Part shown: one piece after another, positions 29,437 to 43,458 of the stretch
Position numbering within the stretch: the stretch's first letter is position 1
Layout of the letters: every line of letters begins with the position of its first letter
DNA from: Axinella damicornis
Lineage: Eukaryota; Porifera; Demospongiae; Axinellida; Axinellidae
DNA: 64,000 nt
Reading direction: 5' to 3'
Assembly: GCA_963931865.1 (NCBI GenBank)
Contig: OZ007505.1
Span: 11,999,101-12,063,100, forward strand
Made by a program: the position numbers and the translations under genes
The notes under the pieces: generated by a model
What the model saw: the letters and a program-made list of their open reading frames with translations, nothing else
Database searches by the model: none
What the model was told of the DNA's origin: nothing

Positions 29437-31789
29437 CGTCTGGAGACGCAGGAGTGGAAGATCGTAGCCTGGAGACGTGTGAGTTGACATGTGACTATCC
29501 TTTCCCTATGCATGCATATTCAATGCGTTTCACATTCGATTTTTAATTCAGTCCAACATTTCACATCGTGCTTCTCTACTTACTCTGCCCATGCAGCTGT
29601 AGTGCCTACCAGACTTCTGATAGCGCATCCCCCGGCTTCAGCACTGGGTACGAATGCACGATTGCAGTGGAGCATTCTCTTCTGGTATTCAGGATGGCGA
29701 TGGAGCATTCTCTACTGGTATACTGGATGGCGGTGGAGCATTCTCTACTGGTATACAGGATGGCGGTGGAGCATTCTCTACTGGTATACAGGATGGCGAT
29801 GGAGAAATCTCTTCTCCGGAGACGTAGGAGTGCAAGATCGTTGCCTGGAGACGGTGTGAGTTGACATGTGGCTATCCTTTCCCTGTGCATGCATATCCAC
29901 TGCGTTTCGCGTTTGATTTTTAATTCAGTCCAACATTTCACATCGTCCTTCTCCACTTACTCTTCCCATGCAGCTGTAGTGCCTACCAGACTTCTAATAG
30001 CGCATCCCCCGGCTTCAGAACTGGGTACTAATACTCGATGGCGGTGGAGCATTCTCTTCTGGTATACAAGATGGCTGTGGAGCATTCTCTACTGGTATAC
30101 AGGATGGCGGTGGAGCATTCTCTACTCCGGAGATGTAGGAGTTGAAGATCGTAGCTTGGAGACGTTGTGAGTTGACATGTGGCTATCCTTTCCCTGTGCA
30201 TGCATATTCAATGTGTTTCGCATTCGATTTTTAATTCAGTCCAACATTTCACATCGTCCTTCTCTACTTACTCTTCCCATGCAGCTGTAGTGCCTACCAG
30301 ACTTCTGATAGCGCATCACCCGGCTTCAGCACTGGGTACTTATACACGATGGCGGTGGAGCATTCTCTTCTGGTATACAAGATGGCGGTGGAGCATTCTC
30401 TACAGGTATACTGGATGGCGGTGGAGCATTCTCTACTCCGGAGACGTAGGAGTTGAAGATCGTAGCGTGGAGACGGTGTGAGTTGACATATGGCTATCCT
30501 TTCCCTATGCATGCATATTCAATGCGTTTCGCAATCGATTTTTAATTCAGGCCAACATTTCACATCGTCCTTCTCCATTTACTCTTCCCATGCAGCTGTA
30601 GTGCCTTCCAGACTTCTGATAGCGCATCCCCCGGCTTCAGCACTGGGTACGAATACACGATGGCGGTGAAGCATTCTCTTCTGGTATTCAGGATGGCGAT
30701 GGAGCATTCTCTACTGGTATACAGGATGGCGGTGGAGCATTCTCTACTGGTATACAGGATGGCGGTGGAGAATTCTCTACTCTGGAGACGTTGGAGTTGA
30801 AGATCGTAGCGTGGAGACGGTGTGAGTTGACATGTGGCTATCCTTTCCCTGTGCATGCATATTCTTCGCATTCGATTTTCAATTCAGTCCAACATTTGAC
30901 ATCGTCCTTCTCTACTTACCCTTCCCTTGCAGCTGTAGTGCCTACCAGACTTCTGATAGCGCATCCCCCGACTTCAGCACTGGGTACTTATACACGATGG
31001 CAGTGGTGCATTCTCTTCTGGTATACAAGATGGCGGTTGAGCATTCTCTACTGGTATACAGGATGGCGGTGGAGTATTCTCTACTCCGGAGACGTAGGAG
31101 TTGAAGATCGTAGCGTGGAGACGGTGTGAGTTGACAAATGGCTATCCTTTCCCTTTGCATGCATATTCAATGCGTTTCGCAATCGATTTTTAATTAAGGC
31201 CAACATTTCACATCGTCCTTCTCCATTTACTCTTCCCATGCAGCTGTAGTGCCTTCCAGACTTCTGATAGCGCATCCCCCGGCTTCAGCACTGGGTACGA
31301 ATACACGATGGCGGTGAAGCATTCTCACATGGTATTCAGGATGGCGATGGAGCATTCTCTACTGGTATACAGGATGGCGGTGGAGCATTCTCTACTGGTA
31401 TACAGGATGGCGGTTGAGAATTCTTTACTCTGGAGACGTTGGAGTTGAAGATCGTAGCGTGGATACGTTGTGAGTTGACATGTGGCTATCCTTTCCCTGT
31501 GCATGCGTATTCAATGTGTTTCGCATTCGATTTTTAATTCAGTCCAACATTTCACATCGTCCTTCTCTACTTACTCTTCCCATGCAGCTGTAGTGCCTAC
31601 CAGACTTCTGATAGCGCTTCCCCCGGCTTCAGCACTGGGTACTTATATACGAGCATTCTCTTCTGGTATACAAGATGGCGGTGGAGCATTCTCTTCTGGT
31701 ATACAAGATGGCGGTGGAGCATTCTCTACTGGTATACAGGATGGCGGTGGAGCATTCTCTATTCCGGAGACGTAGGAGTTGAAGATCGT

Positions 31790-34050
31790 AGCGTGGAGAC
31801 GGTGTGAGTTGACATGTGGCTATCCTTTCCCTATGCATGTATATTCACTGCGTTTCGCGTTCGATTTTTAATTCAGTCCAACATTTCACATCGTCCTTCT
31901 CCACTTGCTCTTCCCATGCAGCTGTAGTGCCTACCAGACTTCTCATAGCACATCCCCATGCTTCAGCACTGGGTACTTATACACGATGGCGGTGGAGCAT
32001 TCTCTTCTGGTATACAAGATGGCGGTGGAGCATTTTCTACTGGTATACTGGATGGCGGTGGAGCATTCTCTACTCCGGAGACGTAGGAGTTGAAGATCGT
32101 AGCATGGAGACGGTGTGAGTTGACATGTGGCTATCCTTTCCCTCTGCATGCATATTTAATGCGTTTCGCATTTGATTTTTAATTCAGTCCAACACTTCAC
32201 ATCGTCCTTCTCTACTTACTCTTCCCATGCACCTGTAGTGCTTACCAGAGTTCTGATAGCGCATTCCCCGGCTTCAGCACTGGGTACTTATACACGATGG
32301 CGGTGGAGCATTCTCTTCTGGTATACAAGATGGCGATGGAGAATTCTCTACTGGTATACAGGATGGCGGTTGAGCATTCTCTTCTCCGGAGACGTAGGAG
32401 TTAAAGATCGTAGCGTGGAGACGGTGTGAGTTGACATGTGGCTATCCTTTCCCTGTGCATGCATATTCACTGCGTTTCGTGTTCGATTTTTAATTCAGTC
32501 CAACATTTCACATCGTCCTTCTCTACTTACTCTTCCCATGCAGCTGTAGTGCCTACCAGACTTCTGATAACGCATCCCTCGGCTTCAGCACTGGGTACTT
32601 ATACACGATGGCGGTGGAGCATTCTCTTCTGGTATACAAGATGGAGGTGGAGTATTCTCTACTCCGGAGACGTAGGATTTGAAGATCGTAGGGTGGAGAC
32701 GGTGTGAGTTGACATATGGCTATCTTTCCCTAGCATGCATATTCAATGCGTTTCGCAATCGATTTTTAATTCAGGCCAACATTTGACATCGACCTTCTCC
32801 ACTTACTCTGCCCATGCAGCTGTAGTGCTTTCCAGAATTCTGATAGCGCATCCCCCGGCTTCAGCACAGGGTACGAATACACGATGGCGGTCGAGCTTTC
32901 TCTTCTGGTATTCAGGATGGCGATGGAGCATTCTCAACTGGTATACAGGATGGCGGTTGAGCATTCTCTACTTGTATACAGGATGGCGGTGGAGAATTCT
33001 CTACTCCGGAGACGTATGAGTTGAAGATCGTAGCATGGAGACGGTGTGAGTTGACATGTGGCTATCCTTTCCCTGTGCATGCATATTCAATGCGTTTCGC
33101 CTTCGATTTTTAATTCCGTCCAACATTTCACATCGTCCTTCTCTACTTACTCTTCCCATGCAGCTGTAGTGCCTACCAGACTTCTGATAGCGCATCCCCC
33201 GGCTTCAGAACTGGGTACCTTTACACGATGGCTGTGGAGCATTCTCTTCTTGTTTGCAAGATGGCGGTGGAGCATTCTCTTCTGGTACACAAATGGCGGT
33301 GGAGCATTCTCTATTGGTATACAGGATGGCGTGGAGCATTCTCTACTCCGGAGATGTAGGAGTTGAAGATCGTAGCGTGGAGATGGTGTGAGTTGACATG
33401 TGGCTATCCTTACCCTGTGGATGCATATTTAATGTGTTTCGCATTCGATTTTTAATTCAGTCCAACATTTCACATCGTCCTTCTCTACTTACTCTTCCCA
33501 TGCAGCTGTTGTGCCTACCAGACTTCTGATAGTGCATTCCCCGGCTTCAGCACTGGGTACTTATACACGATGGCGGTGGAGCATTCTCTCCTGGTATACA
33601 AGATGGCGATGGAGCATTCTCTACTGGTATACAGGATGGCGGTGGAGCATTCTCTACTGGTATACAGGATTGCGGTGGAGAATTCTCTACTGGTATACAG
33701 GATGACGGTTGAGCATTCTCTTCTCCGGAGACGTAGGAGTTGAAGATCGTAGCATGGAGACGGTGTGAGTTGACATGTGGCTATCCTTTCCCTATGCATG
33801 CATATTCAATGCATTTCGCATTCGATTTTTAATTCAGTCCAACATTTCACATCGTCCTTCTCCACTTACTCTCCCCATGTAGCTGTAGTGCCTTCCAGAC
33901 TTCTGATAGCGCATCCCCCGGCTTCAGGACTGGGTACTTATACACGATGGCGGTGGAGCATTCTCTTCTGGTATACAGGATGGCGGTGGAGCATTCTCTA
34001 CTCCGGAGACGTAGGAGTTGAAGATCGTAGCGTGGAGACGGTGTGAGTTG
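31790..34050 (+). repeat. Array block A1, copy at 41193-43454
   Basis: About seven consecutive monomers recur at a constant offset of 9403-9404 bp. They keep the same order of unit lengths (311, 311, 279, 341, 341, 378, 279) and rare variants such as a GGTACCTTTACACG unit and a GGATGACGGTTGAG repeat. Confidence 0.9.
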
Positions 34051-34055
34051 ACATA

Positions 34056-37000
34056 ATGCTATCCTCTCCCTATGCATGCATATTCACTGCGTTTCGCGTT
34101 CGATGTTTAATTCAGTCCAACATTTCACATTGTCCTTCTGTACTGACTCTTCCCATGCAGCTGTAGTGCCTACCAGACTACTGATAGCGCATCCCCCGGC
34201 TTCAGCACTGGGTAGTTATACACGATGGCGGTGGAGCATTCTCTTGTGGTATACAAGATGGCGGTGGAGCATTCTCTACTGGTATACAGGATGAGGTGGA
34301 GCATTCTCTACTCCGAAGACATAGGAATTGAAGATCGTAGCATGGAGACGGTGTGAGTTGACATGTGGCTATCCTTTCCCTGTGCATGCCTATTCAATGC
34401 ATTTCGCATTCGATTTTTAATTCAGTCCAACATTTCACATCGTCCTTCTCCATTTACTCTTCCCATGCAGCTGTAGTGCCTTCCAGACTTCTGATGGCGC
34501 ATCCCTCGGCTTCAGCACTGGGTACGAATACACGATGGCGGTGGAGCATTCTCTTCTGGTATTCAGGATGGCGATGGAGCATTCTCTACTGGTATACAGG
34601 ATGGCGGTGGAGCATTCTCTACTGGTATACAGGATGGCGGTGGAGCATTCTCTACTCCGGAGACGTAGGAGTTGAAGATCGTAGCGTGGAGACGTTGTGA
34701 GTTGAGATGTGGCTATCCTTTCCCTGTGCATGCATATTCAATGTGTTTCGCATTCGATTTTTAATTCAGTCCAACATTTCGCATCGTCCTTCTCTACTTT
34801 CTCTACCCATGCAGCTGTAGTGCCTACCAGTCTTCTGATAGCGCATCCCCAGGCTTCAGCACTGGGTACTTATACACGATGGTGGTGGAGCATTCTCTTC
34901 TGGTATACAAGATGGCGGTGGAGCATTCTCTACTGGTATACAGGATGGCGGTGGAGCATTCTCTACTCCGGAGACGTAGGAGTTGAAGATCGTAGCGTGG
35001 AGACGGTGTGAGTTGACATATGGCTAACCTTTCCCTATACATGCATATTCAATGCCTTTCGCAATCGATTTTTAATTCAGTCCAACATTTCACATCGTCC
35101 TTCTCCACTTACTCTGTCCATGCGGCTCTAGTGCCTTCCAGACTTCTGATAGCGCATCCCCCGGCTTCAGCACTGGGTACGAATACACGATGGCGGTGGA
35201 GAATTCTGTGCTGGTATTCAGGATGGCGATGGAGTGTTCTCTACTGCTATACAAGATGGCGGTGGAGCATTCTCTACTGGTATACAGGATGGCGGTGGAG
35301 CATTCTCTATTCCGGAGACGTAGGAGTTGAAGATCGTAGCGTGGAGACGGTGTGAGTTGACATGTGGCTATCCTTTCCCTATGCATGCATATTCAATGCG
35401 TTTCGCATTAGATTTTTAATTCAGTCCAACATTTCTCATCGTCCTTCTCTACTTACTCTGCCCATGCAGCTGCAGGGCCTACCAGACTTCTGATAGCGCA
35501 TCCCCCGGCTTCAGGACTGGGTACTTATACACGATGGCGGTGGAGCATTCTCTTCTGGTTTACAAGATGGCGGTGGAGCATTCTTTACTGGTATACAGGA
35601 TGGCGGTGGAGCATTCTCTATTCCGGAGACGTAGGAGTTGAAGATCGTAGCGTGGAGACGGTGTGAATTGACATGTGGCTATCCTTTTCCTATGCATGCA
35701 TATTCAATGCGTTTCGCATTCGATTTTTAATTCAGTCCAACATTTCTCATCGTCCTTCTCTACTTACTCTGCCCATGCAGCTGCAGTGCCTACCAGACTT
35801 CTGATAGCGCATCCCCCGGCTTCAGGACTGGGTACTTATACACGATGGCGGTGGAGCATTCTCTTCTGGTTTACAAGATGGCGGTGGAGCATTCTCTACT
35901 GGTATATAGGATGGCGGTGGAGCATTCTCTACTCCGGAGACGTAGGAGTTGAAGATCGTAGCATGGAGACGTGTGAGTTGACATATGGCTAACCTTTCCC
36001 TATGCATGCATATTCAATGCGTTTTGCCGTCGATTTTTAATTGAGGCCAACATTTCACATCGTCCTTCTCCACTTACTTTGCCCATGCAGCTGTAGTGCC
36101 TTCCAGACTTCTGATGGCGGTTCCCCCGGCTTCAGCACTGGGTTCGAATACACGATGGCGGTGGAGCATTCTCTTCTGGTATTCAGGATGGCGATGGAGC
36201 ATTCTCTACTAGTATACAGGATGGCGGTGGAGCATTCTCTACAGGTATACAGGATGGCGGTGGAGCATTCTCTTCTCCGGAGACGTAGGAGTTGAAGATC
36301 GTAGCGTGAAGACGGTGTGAGTTGACATATGGGTAACCTTTCCCTATGCATGCATATTCAATGCGTTTTGCCGTCGATTTTTAATTCAGGCCAACATTTT
36401 ACATCGTCCTTCTCCACTCACTCTGCCCAAGCAGCTGTAGTTCCTTCCAGATTTCTGATAGCGCATCCCCCGGCTTCAGCACTGGGTTCGAATACACGAT
36501 GGCGGTGGAGCATTCCCTTCTGGTATTCAGGATGGCGATGGAGCATTCTCTACTGGTATACAGGATGGCGGTGGAGCATTCTCTACTGGTATACAGGATG
36601 GCGGTGGAGCATTCTCTACTCCGGAGACGTAGGAGTTGATGATCGTAGCGTGGAGACGGTGTGAGTTGACATATGGCTATCCTTTCCCTATGCATCCATA
36701 TTCAATGCGTTTTGCAAACGATTTTTAATTCAGGCCAACATTTCACATCGTCCTTCTCCATTTACTCTTCCCATGCAGCTGTAGTGTCTTCCAGACTTCT
36801 GATAGCGCATCCCCCGGCTTCAGCACTGGGTACGAATACACGATGGCGGTGGAGCATTCTCTTCCGGTATTTAGGATGGCGATGGAGGATTCTCTACTGG
36901 TATACAAGATGGCGGTGGAGCATTCTCTACTGGTATACAGGATGGCGGTGGAGCATTCTCTACTCCGGAGACGTAGGAGTTGAAAATCGTAGCGTGGAGA

Positions 37001-38190
37001 CGGTGTGAGTTGTGATGTGGCTATCCTTTCCCTATGCATGCATATTCAATGCGTTTTGCATTCGAGTTTTAATTCAGTCCAACATTTCTCATCGTCCTTC
37101 CCTACTTACTCTTCCCATGCAGCTGCAGTGCCTACCAGACTTCTGGTAGCGCATCCCCCGGCTTCAGGACTGGGTACTTATACACGAAGGCGGTGGAGAA
37201 TTCTCTTGTGGTATACAAGATGGCGGTGGAGCATTCTCTACTGGTATACAGGGTGGCGGTGGAGCATTCTCTATTCCGGAGACGCAGGAGTTGAAGATCG
37301 TAGCGTGGAGACAGTGTGAGTTGACATGTGGCTATTCTTTCCCTATGCATGCATATTCAATGCGTTTCGCATTCGATTTTTAATTCAGTCCAACATTTCA
37401 TATCGTCCTTCTCCACTTACTCACCCCATGCAGCTGTAGTGCCTTCCAGACTTCTGATAGCGCATCCCCCGGCTTCAGGACTGGGTACTTATACACGATG
37501 GCGGTGGAGCGTTCTCTTCTGGTTTACAAGATGGCGGTTGAGCATTCTCTACTGGTATACAGGATGGCGGTGGAGCATTCTCTACTCCGGAGACGTAGCA
37601 GTTGAAGATCGTAGCGTGGAGACGGTGTGAGTTGACATCTGGCTATCCTTTCCCTATGCATGCATATTCACTGCGTTTCGCGTTCGATTTTTAATTCAGT
37701 CCAACATTTCACATCGTCCTTCTCTACTTACTCTTCCCATGCAGCTGTAGTGCCTACCAGACTACTGATAGCGCATCCCCCGGCTTCAGCACTGGGTAAC
37801 TAGTTATACACGATGGCGGTGGAGCATTCTCTTGTGGTATACAAGATGGCGGTGGAGCATTCTCTACTGGTATACAGGATGGCGGTGGAGCATTCTCTAC
37901 TCCGAAGACATAGGAATTGAAGATCGTAGCATGGAGACGGTGTGAGTTGACATGTGGCTATCCTTTCCCTGTGCATGCATATTCAATGCGTTTCGCATTC
38001 GATTTTTAATTCAGTCCAACATTTCACATCGTCCTTCTCTACTTACTCTTCCCATGCAGCTGTAGTGCCTTCCAGACTTCTGATAGCGCATCCCCCGGCT
38101 TCAGCACAGGGTACGAATACACGATGGCAGTGGAGCATTGTCTTCTGGTATTCAGAATGGCGTTGGAGCATTCTTTACTGGTATACATGA
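34056..38190 (+). repeat. Array block B1, copy at 47127-51261
   Basis: About thirteen consecutive monomers recur at an exact offset of 13071 bp with only scattered substitutions. Shared private variants include GGGTAACTAGTTATACACG (37795 and 50866) and GGTGGCGGTGGAGC (37250 and 50321). The block probably continues to about 39318 / 52075, with one monomer lost from the second copy. Confidence 0.92.
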
Positions 38191-41100
38191 TGGCGGTGGA
38201 GAATTCTCTAATGGTATACAGGATGGAGCATTCTCTTCGCCGGAGACGTAGGAGTTGAAGATCGTAGCGTGGAGACGGTGTGAGTTGACATGTGGCTATC
38301 CTTTCCCTATGCATGCATATTCACTGCGTTTCGCGTTCGATTTTTAATTCAGTCCAACATTTCACATCGTCCTTCTGTATTTACTCTTCCCATGCAGCTG
38401 TAGTGCCTACCAGAGTACTGATAGCGCATCCCCCGGCTTCAGAACTGGGTAGTTATACACGATGGCGGTGGAGCATTCTCTTGTGGTATACAAGATGGCG
38501 GTGGAGCATTCTCTACTGGTATGCAGGATGGCGGTGGAGCATTCTCTACTCCGAAGACATAGGAATTGAAGATCGTAGCATGGAGACGGTGTGAGTTGAC
38601 ATGTGGCTATCCTTTCCCTGTGCATGCATATTCAATGCGTTTCGCATTCGATTTTTAATTCAGTCCAACATTTCACATCGTCCTTCTCCATTTACTCTTC
38701 CCATGCAGCTGTGTAGTGCCTTCCAGACTTCTGATAGCGCATCCCCCGGCTTCAGCACTGGGTACGAATACACGATGGCGGTGGAGAATTCTGTGCTGGT
38801 ATTCAGGATGGCGATGGAGTGTTCTCTACTGCTATACAAGATGGCGGTGGAGTATTCTCTACTGGTATACAGGATGGCGGTGGAGCATTCTCTATTCCGG
38901 AGACGTAGGAGTTGAAGATCGTAGCGTGGAGACGGTGTGAGTTGACATGTGGCTATCCTTTCCCTATGCATCCATATTCAATGCGTTTCGCATTCGATTT
39001 TTAATTCAGTCCAACATTTCTCATCGTCCTCCTGTACTTACTCTGCCCATGCAGCTGCAGTGCCTACCAGACTTCTGATAGCGCATCCCCCGGCTTCAGG
39101 ACTGGGTACTTATGCACGATGGCGGTGGAGCATTCTCTTCTGGTATACAAGATGGCGGTGTAGCATTCTCTACTGTTATACAGGATGGCGGTGGAGCATT
39201 CTCTTCTGGTATGCAAGATGGCGGTGGAGCATTCTCTACTGGTATACAGGATGGCGGTGGAGTATTCTCTACTCCGGAGACGTAGGAGTTGAAGATCGTA
39301 GCGTGGAGACGGTGTGAGTTGACAAATTGCTATCCTTTCCCTATGCATGCATATTCAATGCGTTTCGCAATCGATTTTTAATTAAGGCCAACATTTCACA
39401 TCGTCCTTCTCCATTTACTCTTCCCATGCAGCTGTAGTGCCTTCCAGACTTCTGATAGCGCATCCCCCGGCTTCAGCACTGGGTACGAATACACGATGGC
39501 GGTGAAGCATTCTCACATGGTATTCAGGATGGCGATGGAGCATTCTCTACTGGTATACAGGATGGCGGTGGAGCATTCTCTACTGGTATACAGGATGGCG
39601 GTTGAGAATTCTTTACTCTGGAGACGTTGGAGTTGAAGATCGTAGCGTGGATACGTTGTGAGTTGACATGTGGCTATCCTTTCCCTGTGCATGCGTATTC
39701 AATGTGTTTCGCATTCGATTTTTAATTCAGTCCAACATTTCACATCGTCCTTCTCTACTTACTCTTCCCATGCAGCTGTAGTGCCTACCAGACTTCTGAT
39801 AGCGCTTCCCCCGGCTTCAGCACTGGGTACTTATATACGAGCATTCTCTTCTGGTATACAGGATGGCGGTGGAGCATTCTCTACTGGTATACAGGATGGC
39901 GGTGGAGGATTCTCTACTCCGGAGACATAGGAGTTGAAGATCGTAGCGTGGAGACGGTGTGAGTTGACACGTGGCTATCCTTTCCCTGTGCATGCATATT
40001 CAATGTGTTTCGCATTCGATTTTTAATTAAGTCCAACATTTCTCATCGTCGTTCTCTTCTTACTCTTCCCATGCAGCTGTAGTGCCTACCAGACTTCTGA
40101 TAGCGCATTCCCCGGCTTCAGCACTGGGTACTTATATACGAGCATTCTCTTCTGGTATACAAGATGGCGATGGAGCATTCTCTACTGGTATTCAAGATGG
40201 CGGTGGAGCATTCTCCACTGGTATACAGGATGGCGGTGGAGCATTCTCTACTCCTGAGACGTAGGAGTTGAAGATCGTAGCGTGGAGACGGTGTGAGTTG
40301 ACATGTGGCTATCCTTTCCTTGTGCATGCATATTCTTCGCATTCGATTTTTAATTCAGTCCAACATTTCACATCGTCCTTCTCTACTTACCCTTCCCATG
40401 CAGCTGTAGTGCATACCAGACTTCTGATAGCGCATCCCCCGACTTCAGCACTGGGTACTTATACACGATGGCAGTGGTGCATTCTCTTCTGGTATACAAG
40501 ATGGCGGTTGAGCTTTCTCTACTGGTATACAGGATGTCGGTGGAGTATTCTCTACTCCGGAGACGTAGGAGTTGAAGATCGTAGCGTGGAGACGGTGTGA
40601 GTTGACATATGGCTATCCTTTCCCTGTGCATGCGTATTCAATGTGTTTCGCATTCGATTTTTAATTCAGTCCAACATTTCACATCGTCCTTCTCTACTTA
40701 CTCTTCCCATGCAGCTGTAGTGCCTACCAGACTTCTGATAGCGCATTCCCCGGCTTCAGCACTGGGTACTTATATACGAGCATTCTCTTCTGGTATACAA
40801 GATGGCGGTGGAGCATTCTCTACTGGTATACAGGATGGCGGTGCAGGATTCTCTACTCCGGAGACATAGAGTTGAAGATCGTAGCGTGGAGACGGTGTGA
40901 GTTGACCATGACTATCCTTTCCCTGTGCATGCATATTCAATGTGTTTCGCATTCGATTTTTAATTAAGTCCAACATTTCTCATCGTTCTTCTCTACTTAC
41001 TCTTCCCATGCAGCTGTAGTGCCTACCAGACTTCTGATAGCGCATCCCCCGGCTTCAGGACTGGGTACTTATACACGATGGCGGTGGAGCATTCTCTTCT

Positions 41101-43458
41101 GGTATACAAGATGGCGGTGGAGCATTCTCTACTGGTATACAGGATGGCGGTGGAGCATTCTCTATTCCGGAGACGTAGGAGTTGAAGATCGTAGCGTGGA
41201 GACGGTGTGAGTTGACATGTGGCTATCCTTTCCCTATGCATGTATATTCACTGCGTTTCGCGTTCGATTTTTAATTCAGTCCAACATTTCACATCGTCCT
41301 TCTCCACTTGCTCTTCCCATGCAGCTGTAGTGCCTACCAGACTTCTCATAGCACATCCCCATGCTTCAGCACTGGGTACTTATACACGATGGCGGTGGAG
41401 CATTCTCTTCTGGTATACAAGATGGCGGTGGAGCATTCTCTACTGGTATACTGGATGGCGGTGGAGCATTCTCTACTCCGGAGACGTAGGAGTTGAAGAT
41501 CGTAGCATGGAGACGGTGTGAGTTGACATGTGGCTATCCTTTCCCTCTGCATGCATATTTAATGCGTTTCGCATTTGATTTTTAATTCAGTCCAACATTT
41601 CACATCGTCCTTCTCTACTTACTCTTCCCATGCACCTGTAGTGCCTACCAGAGTTCTGATAGCGCATTCCCCGGCTTCAGCACTGGGTACTTATACACGA
41701 TGGCGGTGGAGCATTCTCTTCTGGTATACAAGATGGCGATGGAGAATTCTCTACTGGTATTCAGGATGGCGGTTGAGCATTCTCTTCTCCGGAGACGTAG
41801 GAGTTAAAGATCGTAGCGTGGAGACGGAATGAGTTGACATGTGGCTATCCTTTCCCTGTGCATGCATATTCACTGCGTTTCGCGTTCGATTTTTAATTCA
41901 GTCCAACATTTCACATCGTCCTTCTCTACTTACTCTTCCCATGCAGCTGTAGTGCCTACCAGACTTCTGATAGCGCATCCCTCGGCTTCAGCACTGGGTA
42001 CTTATACACGATGGCGGTGGAGCATTCTCTTCTGGTATACAAGATGGCGGTGGAGTATTCTCTACTCCGGAGACGTAGGATTTGAAGATCGTAGGGTGGA
42101 GACGGTGTGAGTTGACATATGGCTATCTTTCCCTATGCATGCATATTCAATGCGTTTCGCAATCGATTTTTAATTCAGGCCAACATTTGACATCGTCCTT
42201 CTCCACTTACTCTGCCCATGCAGCTGTAGTGATTTCCAGAATTCTGATAGCGCATCCCCCGGCTTCAGCACAGGGTACGAATACACGATGGCGGTCGAGC
42301 TTTCTCTTCTGGTATTCAGGATGGCGATGGAGCATTCTCAACTGGTATACAGGATGGCGGTTGAGCATTCTCTACTTGTATACAGGATGGCGGTGGAGAA
42401 TTCTCTACTCCGGAGACGTATGAGTTGAAGATCGTAGCATGGAGACGGTGTGAGTTGACATGTGGCTATCCTTTCCCTGTGCATGCATATTCAATGCGTT
42501 TCGCCTTCGATTTTTAATTCAGTCCAACATTTCACATCGTCCTTCTCTACTTACTCTTCCCATGCAGCTGTAGTACCTACCAGACTTCTGATTGCGCATC
42601 CCCCGGCTTCAGAACTGGGTACCTTTACACGATGGCTGTGGAGCATTCTCTTCTTGTTTGCAAGATGGCGGTGGAGCATTCTCTTCTGGTACACAAATGG
42701 CGGTGGAGCATTCTCTATTGGTATACAGGATGGCGTGAAGCATTCTCTACTCCGGAGATGTAGGAGTTGAAGATCGTAGCGTGGAGATGGTGTGAGTTGA
42801 CATGTGGCTATCCTTACCCTGTGGATGCATATTTAATGTGTTTCGCATTCGATTTTTAATTCAGTCCAACATTTCACATCGTCCTTCTCTACTTACTCTT
42901 CCCATGCAGCTGTTGTGCCTACCAGACTTCTGATAGTGCATTCCCCGGCTTCAGCACTGGGTACTTATACACGATGGCGGTGGAGCATTCTCTCCTGGTA
43001 TACAAGATGGCGATGGAGCATTCTCTACTGGTATACAGGATGGCGGTGGAGCATTCTCTACTGGTATACAGGATTGCGGTGGAGAATTCTCTACTGGTAT
43101 ACAGGATGACGGTTGAGCATTCTCTTCTCCGGAGACGTAGGAGTTGAAGATCGTAGCATGGAGACGGTGTGAGTTGACATGTGGCTATCCTTTCCCTATG
43201 CATGCATATTCAATGCATTTCGCATTCGATTTTTAATTCAGTCCAACATTTCACATCGTCCTTCTCCACTTACTCTCCCCATGTAGCTGTAGTGCCTTCC
43301 AGACTTCTGATAGCGCATCCCCCGGCTTCAGGACTGAGTACTTATACACGATGGCGGTGGAGCATTCTCTTCTGGTATACAGGATGGCGGTGGAGCATTC
43401 TCTACTCCGGAGACGTAGGAGTTGACGATTGTAGCGTGGAGACGGTGTGAGTTGACAT

